The notes below the pieces were generated by a model. That model did no database searches and was not told the origin of the DNA. It was given only the letters and a program-made list of their open reading frames with translations. A stretch of 64,000 bases of DNA from Plotosus lineatus (lineage: Eukaryota; Chordata; Actinopteri; Siluriformes; Plotosidae). Shown piece after piece: positions 57,043-64,000 of this stretch (positions within the stretch are counted from its first letter, which is position 1; every line of letters starts with the position of its first letter). Position numbers and translations under genes: made by a program. The stretch lies in assembly GCA_024760905.1 (NCBI GenBank), contig CM045737.1, forward strand, positions 17,368,848 to 17,432,847, given 5' to 3'.

Positions 57043-57819
57043 CAGTGATACCTCTGCTCACGAACATAATTGGTTCCCAGAAAGTGTGTGTGAGGCGAAA
57101 AGTTCGTCTTCCGAACATTTATTTCCCATAAGAAACCATTAAAATGAGAATAATCCGTTCCCAGGTCCCCATAAAACATAATTTTCTACTAAATAAGCCT
57201 TAAAACTACACAAAAATATACCTTATTTTATGTATAATAAATGTGCTATTGTAATTAAAGAAATAAACTGTACTGTATAATAAAGTCGTTTTATTTACCT
57301 TTGTGATGGTAGTTGATGGCTTGATGGAATGGAGGAGGAGGGAGGGAGGGAGGGACTTACTGTTTGGAAGGAGTGTTTGGAAACGCCTACTGTTTGGAAA
57401 CACCCTTAGCCACACACGCACCCTTAATAGCTTCCTTGTTCTTAAGGATGGTGGTAGACTTAGCGTACTGGTACTGGGACGCTGAGTCACACAAACGCAC
57501 ACCTCGTTCGTGTTTTTCAATGATCTCCGCCTGTGGTGGGGTCTTTTTCGGTCCCATAATAGCAAAAGTACACTCAATATGGTCCAAAATGTCTATAAAA
57601 CACAAACCACTTCCGCATTCAAAGAAAGGGGTGTGACGAACTGTGACGCCGTGAGCGTGCGTCAGCTTCTCGTGGCCGCCACCGTGGCGCTGTTCGACCG
57701 CGTGGTTTGATTCGTCCGCCGAAAACTAGTTCGTCAGCAGAGACAATATGCTCGCAAATTTAATGTTCTTGAGGCGAAAAGTTCGTGAGCTTAAGCGTTC
57801 GTCAGCGGAGGTTTTACTG
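57043..57819 (-). mobile_element. pogo/Tigger-like element, fourth family
   Basis: CAGTGATACCTCTGCTCACG at left and TTCGTCAGCGGAGGTTTTACTG at right (split here only in thought), TA flanks at 57041-57042 and 57820-57821. Holds the first part of a transposase on the reverse strand. Confidence 0.9.
57387..57557 (-). pseudogene. Tigger-like transposase N-terminus, deleted
   Basis: ATG at complement 57555-57557 opens MGPKKTPPQAEIIEKHERGV, then RLCDSASQYQYAKSTTILKN and EAIKGACVAKGVSKQ. I read MGPKK...EKHE-GVRL-D-A-QY--AKSTI---L as the psq-type helix-turn-helix of Tigger transposases. About 56 residues remain; the segment with the catalytic acids is absent. Confidence 0.82.
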
Positions 57820-58394
57820 TATTATAAATTGTCATAGATCTTATGATATATCGGCAAAACCTAGAAGTTGTAACAGATGAAACAGCTGTTATCCAGCTGC
57901 CAAAGACAGTGTGAGGTTGTTTTGTGTGCTGTAGGAGTGTTATTCTTCTGTTCAGTTGGAGCTGAGATAAAGTCTGACATCAATGTTTGCGGGAAAGCAC
58001 AACTCTCACCTACCTAGGTGATCTCTATGGAAGATTGAGCAAAAGAGTATGTTGATACATTACTGTTTTTCTTTGTGGAACTATGTGAACATGTGCAACA
58101 CCACGCCAGCTGTTCTTCCTCGATATGATTCAGAGAGCCAGAGAAAAATAGAAGGTAATGTAGAGGAGAGGGGAATAAGATGCTGCAGACAGATTTATGT
58201 AGGCCACACAAAATGGAAGTTTTGATGCGATGATGGATGGCCAGCTGAAATCCCTTCTACGCATCACTTCAGAGTTCCCCAGACAACTGGTTATGTTCCT
58301 CCTCTACAGCAACAGAACAGGCCTATGTACAAAAATGTTAAATCTAGCATGTTGAATCTTGTTCTATGATTAATCCTTTTGTAATATGCATTTA
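57820..58394. other. intergenic, no recognised feature
   Basis: Unique-looking sequence. Confidence 0.4.
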
Positions 58395-58668
58395 GAACAT
58401 GTAAGATGTTTTGGGGACAAAGTCAGAGAGGCTAGATTGAGATGGTTTGGACATGTACAATGGAGCGATAGTAAATTTATTGGTAGTATATCGGTAGCTG
58501 AGGTTGGAACTACCAGGCAGAAGGCCTAGAGGAAGACCAAAGAGGAGATTTATGGATGTGGTGAAAGTAGTTGGTGTAAGAGAAGAAGATGCAGAGGATA
58601 GGGTGAGATGGAAGCAGATGATTTGCTGTGGTGACCTCTGAAGGGAACAGCCGAAAGGAAAAGAAGAA
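58395..58668 (+). mobile_element. RTE-like LINE, 3' tip
   Basis: GGGGACAAAGTCAGAGAGGC, GATTGAGATGGTTTGGACAT, AGAGGAAGACCAAAGAGGAG and GCCGAAAGGAAAAGAAGA are colinear with the last 270 bp of the LINE at 40350; a 30-bp deletion lies near 58560. Severely 5'-truncated. Confidence 0.92.
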
Positions 58669-58739
58669 GATAGTAATATAGACTAATAGATATAACCTAG
58701 ACTAAGCCTCTAAGGGTGCACCACCATTACTCAAGAAAT

Positions 58740-59103
58740 AATACTCACTCAGTCATTTTCAGAACCAGTTAATCATGCTAGGGTTATAGGGAGGCTGGAG
58801 CCTATCTCAGCCAACATGATGTGAAGGCAGGGCACATCCTGAACAGCTTGACACTCCATGTGTCCAGACCAGCATGCAGAGCTATATACACTTACATCTT
58901 GGGGAAATTTGGAACAGCCAGCTAGCCCCATATGCTTGTCTGTGTACTGTGGGAGGAAACCAAAATACGAGGAGGGAATCCATATAAGTGCACAAAGAAC
59001 ATGCCAACTCCCCACAGAAACAACCATGTCATGCCCTGGACATGGACCCAAGGTCTTTTTGCTGTGAGACGGATGTGCGAATAATTACGCCACTGTGCCA
59101 CCC
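58740..59103 (-). mobile_element. F3 SINE, reverse strand
   Basis: TTTTCAGAACCAGTTAATCA, GGGAGGCTGGAGCCTATCTC, GGGCACATCCTGAACAGC tail; GTGGGAGGAAACC, GAACATGCCAACTCC, TTTGCTGTGAGACGGATGTG head at right. Confidence 0.85.
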
Positions 59104-59985
59104 ACACAAGAAATACTAGTCATTACAAATTATAATAAAGTGCACCAATTTTTCACGGATTTGAGCAGCATTTTAAAAAAGTTTTCCTAGTAGCCACCAC
59201 CTTTAGAAGGGCTGTGGAAGTCAGATAGATTTTAGTTCACTGTACCATCAGATTTCAGATACTCCTATCAATAATTTAACTTTGGCCCCTGAGGGAGATG
59301 TTCTCTACTGTTTATTTGTTTTGTATTGTTCTTCGAAACCATGTTCCAAAACATTGGAATGTGGGCGTATACAGGAACAAGTACGGAAACTTAAAAATAT
59401 TTAGATAAGAGGAGTTATTGGGAAATAATTATGTGCGGCTGCTTTGGAAAACCTTTCACTTGGAAATATTTGAGACACTATTATGTAATGCTTTGAGTGG
59501 TTCTTCTGTTTTTTTGTTTGTTTGTTTGTTTGAACAACTTCTGAAACACAAGTAAAGTTACAGCATTCTTTTCTTAACGCAATATTGTTATTTTTTCAGA
59601 AAGCCGAGACAAGTTTGGGAAGACAACAAACACATGACTGTCCAACCATCCATCAATGATCTATACCACTTTTCAAATGTGGACGCTGAAGGCAGGTAAC
59701 CCTAAACAGGTTGAGAGTTTACTCCATGGCAAATATAGACCCGGACACTGTCTCTATCTCTTTCTCTATCTTTGTCTCTCTCTGTCTCTCTCTCTCTCAC
59801 ACACACACACTCACCCACAAATCTCTCTCTCCCTCTCTCTCTGTCTCTCTGGTGTGTTTTTCCCAATGCGGGCTCCGCCCACATGCAGCACGCAGCTGAC
59901 AGAGCATTTGAGTAATGTATTTAAAGCGTACATTTAGGGGAATGTATTTAAAGCAGAATTACAGTCCCTGTTTGAAAGATCAGAG
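59104..59985. other. intergenic; (TC)n/(CA)n microsatellites at 59750-59852
   Basis: No exon recognised. TCTCTG/CTCTCT/CACACA repeats occupy 59750-59852. Confidence 0.4.
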
Positions 59986-60047
59986 GTCCTGATTCAATAT
60001 TAACTTGCTTCCTTGCGAGATCGGAGGTCTTGTCCCACGGAGCACTT

Positions 60048-60467
60048 TCATGCCTCCATCTGCTTCAATATCAGGCCGAAATAATCGCCTCCATCTCTGT
60101 ATTTCCGCTTTAAGGTTTCCTTCTGCTGCAATATCGTCCCGATTGTTGAAGGGTTTTGGCCATACTCCTGTGCGATTTTGCTCAACCGCATCCCACATGA
60201 CCGATTTTTAAAGTGACCTGTGAAATTTTGTAAAATCATATTTTATTCATGAAATATTTATTAAATTCATATTATCATAATTAACATCAGAAATCGTAAT
60301 GAATACGATTTTTTCGTAAATGTTGGCAGCTATGCATACTCCTTTGCGATTTCACTCAACCGCATCCCACTTTCGTATTTTTTTATTATCTCCTGCTTCA
60401 CTTTGATTGATAACAGAGCCCGCTGCTTCTTTTCTGTGTCACCGGGAATCACTTTCTTGGGGTCCAT
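60048..60467 (-). pseudogene. Tigger-like transposase start with internal duplication
   Basis: ATG at complement 60465-60467: MDPKKVIPGDTEKKQRALLS then IKVKQEIIKKYESGMRLSEI and AKEYA, stop. After about 120 bp of AT-rich sequence the same helix is repeated: CGMRLSKIAQEYGQNPSTIG then TILQQKETLKRKYRDGGDYF. EYG-NPSTIGTIL is the core of the psq-type DNA-binding domain of Tigger-type transposases. The copy is dead: the first part is cut by a stop and the catalytic domain is absent. Confidence 0.85.
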
Positions 60468-60587
60468 GATGGATAATGAAATATAACGCTGCAATGATCA
60501 ATCTCAAAACAAGCCAACAGTCCTGTTCAACTCTCCTTCATGCGTGTGACAAACAGGAAGCATGGGTACAGTTCAGCTCCCTCCTGG

Positions 60588-60630
60588 CCAATGGGAGGCC
60601 AGCGGGGCGGGATGTTGGGAGACAGCCAAT
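60588..60630. promoter_or_regulatory. CCAAT - GC box - CCAAT cluster
   Basis: CCAAT at 60588 and 60626 flank GGGGCGGG at 60604-60611, about 120-160 bp upstream of the reverse-strand transposase start. Same arrangement at 62191-62232. Confidence 0.5.
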
Positions 60631-61023
60631 GAGAGAGCAACTCGCGCATTGTTTGAATTTTTGAATGGCGCGTTTGGCGCTTTTCATAAAAAGAGGTTGA
60701 TTTCATAAAAAGAGGACGAAAATTTAGGAAAATGTTTTTCGTAACCTGGATTTTTTTGTACTCTGATGTTTTCGTAAGTAGAAGGCCGACTGTATTGAAA
60801 ATTGCATTTATTCCATCTCTAACAAAAAGCTGCACATTTGATTGGCTAATGACATTAGCTCAACGATGTTCATCTCATTAACTGTGATATGGCAATGGAA
60901 AACAGATCTACTTGCTCCAACACCACTGAGGAAAGGTATGTCTAAAATGCCTCATAATGAGTTGCTGGAGTTTATACTAGGTGACTAAGCTGTCAACACT
61001 TGGTAGGAGCTACTCTAGAACAT

Positions 61024-61187
61024 TAGTCTCCATCCCTGTTCCTGGAGTTCTACCTTCTTTTAAGGTTTTATCTTGCACACCTGAGTACCTGAAATAGTTT
61101 TTGAATCGAAAAGGGAATGTGTTAGACTTTAGTTGGAGATAAAACCTTCAGGAAGGTAGAGCTCCAGGAACAGGGTTGGAGACCACT
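61024..61187. mobile_element. palindromic MITE-like repeat
   Basis: GTCTCCATCCCTGTTCCTGG / AGTTCTACCTTC at left pairs with GAAGGTAGAGCTCCAGGAAC / AGGGTTGGAGAC at right (about 35 bp each). No coding capacity. Resembles a fish repeat family with CCCTGTTCCTGGAG ends. Confidence 0.85.
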
Positions 61188-61227
61188 GCTCCTTAGAGTA
61201 GCTTCCTGCATTAGTCTTGAGGAGGGG

Positions 61228-61433
61228 TTCCCAATCCGGTTAATGATGATCTACCTTCCAGTAGATTTTAACTCCAATCCTAATAGAGCTCATATGACAA
61301 GTCTAATCAACGCTTTGTTATCGCCAAGTCTTAAACCTTGATTAGATGACTAGATTATCAGGTGAGCATTGTTAAGGTTGGTGTGAACATCTCCAGGAAG
61401 GTAGATCACCAGAAACAAGATTGGGCATCACTG
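61228..61433. mobile_element. second palindromic MITE-like repeat
   Basis: CCCAATCCGGTTAATGATGATC / TACCTTCC at left (split) pairs with GGAAGGTAGATCACCAGAAA / CAAGATTGGG at right. Related to the element 40 bp upstream but a different subfamily. Confidence 0.82.
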
Positions 61434-61764
61434 GTTAAGTGTGATAGGCTATTGAATTATTGTCTTTGAGAGATGTTGTCCTGTGTGGACACGTTGATAT
61501 GGATAATTGTTTTATGGGCACTGTCCTTGGGGGCGGCACAGCAGCATATTAATTAGCATGGCCGTCTCATTTTAAATCTGAGAGCAAATATACATAAAAG
61601 CTGACCTCAGTATGGAAATGTATTGTGCCCACCTATATTACTGCAAGTCCAAGATCTTTCCCAGAGTGTGTGGATTTTCATCTTGCAGCTGACTGAGAGC
61701 TCAATGGCAATATAGTTTTGCATATAGAAAAACAGAGAGGACATGCAACTGATGCAATATTTCC

Positions 61765-61985
61765 CAGAATGAGAGTCCTGGGTTCAATTTCCAGGTGAGG
61801 GCATTTCTCTGTGGAGGTTGCATGCTTATGTGGGTTTCCTCCTGGTACTCCAGTTACCTCCTACAGTACAAAGACATACACATTAGCCTTATTGGTTGTT
61901 TTTAAAAAATTAATCCCAGCTGTGAGTGTGAATAATTGTGCCCTTGTTTCCATTCCATGGTCTGGCACGCTGTTGTGGCGCTGTC
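61765..61985 (+). mobile_element. F3 SINE, diverged
   Basis: GAGAGTCCTGGGTTCAATTTCC (B box, split), GGAGGTTGCATGCTTATGTG, GGTTTCCTCCTGGTACTCC, ACAAAGACATACACATTAGC and TGTGAGTGTGAATAATTGTG follow group F3. A possible head lies further up near 61535. Confidence 0.75.
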
Positions 61986-62389
61986 TTTACCTAGTATCGC
62001 CTGAGTTGTGCCATCCTCCCTACAACCACAAAAGTATTACAGTGGTATCTCACTTTACGATAGTATCACCAAATGAAAAATTCAGGTTACGAAATGCATT
62101 TTCCTAAAATTTTTGTCTCTGGATACGAAACAAGTTCACGTTACCAAAGCACCATCTTAAAAATTCAAACAATGCGCGAGTTGCTTTCCCATTGGTTGTC
62201 TCCCAACACCTGCCCCGCTGGCCTCCCATTGGCGAGGATGGAGCCGAATCTCCAAATAGTCCTGTACCCATAATGCTTTTCGTGTGCCTTCAACCCATTG
62301 TTCGACACACGCGTGAAGGAGAGTTGTACTGTTGGTTCGTGAGGTTTTTATGAGGGTTTTCATTGCAGCGTTATTTTTTGTTATTAATC

Positions 62390-62581
62390 ATGAGCCCCAA
62401 GAAAGTGATTCCCAGTGAGACGGAAAAGAAGACGCGGGCTCCGTTATCAATAAAAGTAAAACAGGAGATGATAAAATATGAAAGTGGGATGCAGTTGAGT
62501 GAAATCTCAAAGGAGTATGGCCGAAACCCCTCTACAATCGGGACGATATTGAAGGAGGCCTTAAAAGCGGATATACAGTGA
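62390..62581 (+). pseudogene. Tigger-like transposase N-terminal domain
   Basis: ATG at 62390 opens MSPKKVIPSETEKKTRAPLS, then IKVKQEMIKYESGMQLSEIS and KEYGRNPSTIGTILKEALKA, stop at 62579-62581. This is a clean psq/CENP-B-type helix-turn-helix of 63 residues. The family protein is normally over 500 residues, so this is only the first ninth. The ATG lies about 160 bp downstream of a CCAAT box. Confidence 0.9.
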
Positions 62582-62644
62582 CAGGAGATTATTTCGGAAA
62601 AAGCAACCACCGTATTTATTTATGACAATTTGTAAGCCTTGTAT

Positions 62645-62935
62645 CCAGCTTAGAGCTGCTCACTGGCTGCACATTATTACCCTGCAGGAATGTACTGCAA
62701 GGCTGCTGCTAAGTGCCAAGCACAACCATATAGGTTCATACATCCTGTTATTCAGGTACCCATTTAACAGCTGTGTGGACGGAGTGCAATGTGGATTAAG
62801 TGCCTTGCCCAGAAACACAACACCACTTCAGACCCAGGTCACAAATTTTTGGGTGTCTCCACCTGGATTCGAACCCAGGCCCTTGCAGTGTTAGGCCAGC
62901 AAGGCCATTACACCACCGTGCTGTTTGCTCATCTT
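62645..62935 (-). mobile_element. tRNA-derived SINE-like insert
   Basis: On the reverse strand, CAGCACGGTGGTGTAATGGC is A-box-like and GGGTTCGAATCCAGG B-box-like, followed by TGGAGACACCC. It lies between the two Tigger coding scraps. Ends are not clear. Confidence 0.6.
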
Positions 62936-62995
62936 CATGGAGGTTTTCTTGGCAAGGATAGTGCAATGGTTTTGCTATTGCCTTCTGCACGATGC

Positions 62996-63121
62996 GAACC
63001 TACAGACAATTTAGAACGGCCATTTAAGGACCTCATGAAGGAGGGTGGGGGTGAGGGTTCTTTGGACCAGCAACCCCCGGACTTTAAAGCGTCACATGGG
63101 TGGTTCGAGAGATTTAAATAA
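62996..63121 (+). pseudogene. Tigger-like second CENP-B helix scrap
   Basis: The reading ends DFKASHGWFERFK and TAA at 63119-63121. F-AS-GW-ERFK is the diagnostic stretch of the second CENP-B-type DNA-binding domain in Tigger and jerky proteins. Before it, LMKEGGGEGSLDQQPPDF is not conserved. It is in the same orientation as the frame at 62390. Confidence 0.8.
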
Positions 63122-63317
63122 AGGTAAAAAATTTTCTTTTACTTTTATCACATATTTCATACAAAATTGGTATACTTTTATAATTTTTAAAGGGTTTATG
63201 GGGTAGTATTGGGAGCCTTGGAACGAATCACGCGTTTTACATGTAAAATGTGGTTCAACTTACGAAAAATGCAGGTTATGAAAAAGGCTCTGGAATGGAT
63301 TAATTTCGTAAGGTGAG

Positions 63318-64000
63318 TGAGTGAGTATCCTTTCACCTGTCCTTACTCGTACACATTAGTGTATGTAGATTTCTGCAGCATGTTAAATGGGAAGTGAGAT
63401 TTTGAAGCCTGTATAAGGAACTGAAGGCATTATTGAAAATTTTTCTGAACAATAATAAAAAAAAGATTAATCCAGAATGGTACAGTAAAGGCTAATTTTA
63501 TGGAACTGATTTAATACTTTAAATGTAGGCAGTCGAGTGAGTTTAATATTTTTTATATGTACTGGCAATTTAAAGCAATCAAAGTGGGCATAGATATGAA
63601 AAATGCATGGATCTTGGATTTTTTTTTTTTTTTTCACATATTATTTGCACCCACCCACCTACACACACAAACACCCACAAGATTATCAAATACTGATAGA
63701 TGATGGTAAGTGTGGGCCATAAGGGTGTCATTTTTACCTGTCAGTGGGCCTTTTAGACGTGATTACACATGATTAATACCTTTCTCCCTCATAGCTATTC
63801 ATTACCCTCCTCTCTGTCCCCAAGGAACCTGATCACACTAGAACAAATCACTCATGGCGTATTTCAATTTTGGTTTCAGCAAAACGCATCTGTAGTAGCC
63901 CCCGCATGCTGCAATTTAATGACTTTTATGTCTGTCCACTCAAATGTGTTGCGATGAGTGCAAATAGTTCTTTTGTGACAGTTCATTCTGCCGTGTTTCG
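63318..64000. other. intergenic, no recognised feature
   Basis: Unique-looking AT-rich sequence with a T run at 63618-63635. No exon recognised. Confidence 0.4.

Larger units (their letters stand above)
59986..60792 (-). mobile_element. Tigger-like element, right end clear, left end eroded
   Basis: Right end GTTTTCGTAAGTAGAAGGCCGACTG followed by TA (split for reading). Belongs to the same superfamily as 62040-63317. It carries two pieces of a transposase start on the reverse strand and CCAAT/GC-box motifs. Confidence 0.75.
62040..63317 (+). mobile_element. Tigger-like element, longest of its family here
   Basis: CAGTGGTATCTCACTTTACG at left (TA at 62038-62039) and TAATTTCGTAAGGTGAG at right, where the last bases have turned into GTGAGTGAGTGAG. 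It has the transposase start, a region replaced by a SINE-like insert, and a second DNA-binding scrap. Confidence 0.9.

Noticed and set aside
59597..59640. possible exon after a TTTTTTCAG acceptor
   Set aside because: The frame closes after about a dozen codons and matches nothing that I recognise.

Overview
The window is a stretch of vertebrate nuclear genome, most likely from a teleost fish. It is AT-rich, has no operon-like gene spacing, is full of microsatellites, and is crowded with fish-type transposons: Tc1/mariner, pogo/Tigger-like, hAT-like, RTE-like LINE and tRNA-derived SINE. I could not pin down the species.

Only one host gene can be supported: the 3' end of BRF1, the TFIIB-related subunit of RNA polymerase III factor TFIIIB, on the + strand. 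Seven exons are visible at 2528-2598, 2827-2908, 13153-13205, 13798-14066, 31974-32025, 34504-34678 and 38918-38955. All introns are GT-AG and the reading phases join without error. Together they encode the last 245 residues or so, including the TBP-binding region and the acidic C-terminal tail. The rest of the gene lies upstream of position 1. The terminal introns are very large (10.2 and 17.9 kb) because they are filled with repeats. From 38956 to 64000 I see no further convincing host exon.

Region by region. 1-2527 is intron with four SINE-type insertions. 3105-5971 is a pogo-like element carrying a full-length Tc1 element (3121-4757) and a SINE (5413-5767). 6500-13150 is SINEs, an internally deleted LINE with a 44-bp palindrome, a small MITE and a second pogo-like family. 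14067-31973 holds long stretches of apparently unique intron plus MITEs, SINEs, a foldback-like element and a hAT-like MITE. 32110-32888 is a Tigger-like MITE sitting just after a BRF1 exon. 35755-37270 is a reverse-strand Tc1 element. 37807-38655 is the second copy of the 3105 family. 39056-40338 is another Tigger-like element starting about 100 bp past the BRF1 stop. 40350-41799 is an RTE-like LINE. 43889-46440 is an old Tc1 copy split by a hAT-like element and a SINE tail. 50520-53223 is a three-layer nest (Tigger-like, then Tc1 and LINE). 53900-64000 is mainly microsatellites and Tigger-like derivatives.

How the parts relate: the SINEs fall into families that share heads or tails with each other and with the LINE in the same window, so tail exchange and LINE dependence can be read directly. 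Several Tigger-like derivatives are internally deleted yet keep compact promoter motifs (CCAAT boxes, GC boxes, CACGTG, YY1-like sites). No complete, uninterrupted transposase or reverse transcriptase remains, so none of the elements looks autonomous. I did not find evidence for a wholly new biological system; the most novel material is the structure of these element families and their nesting.
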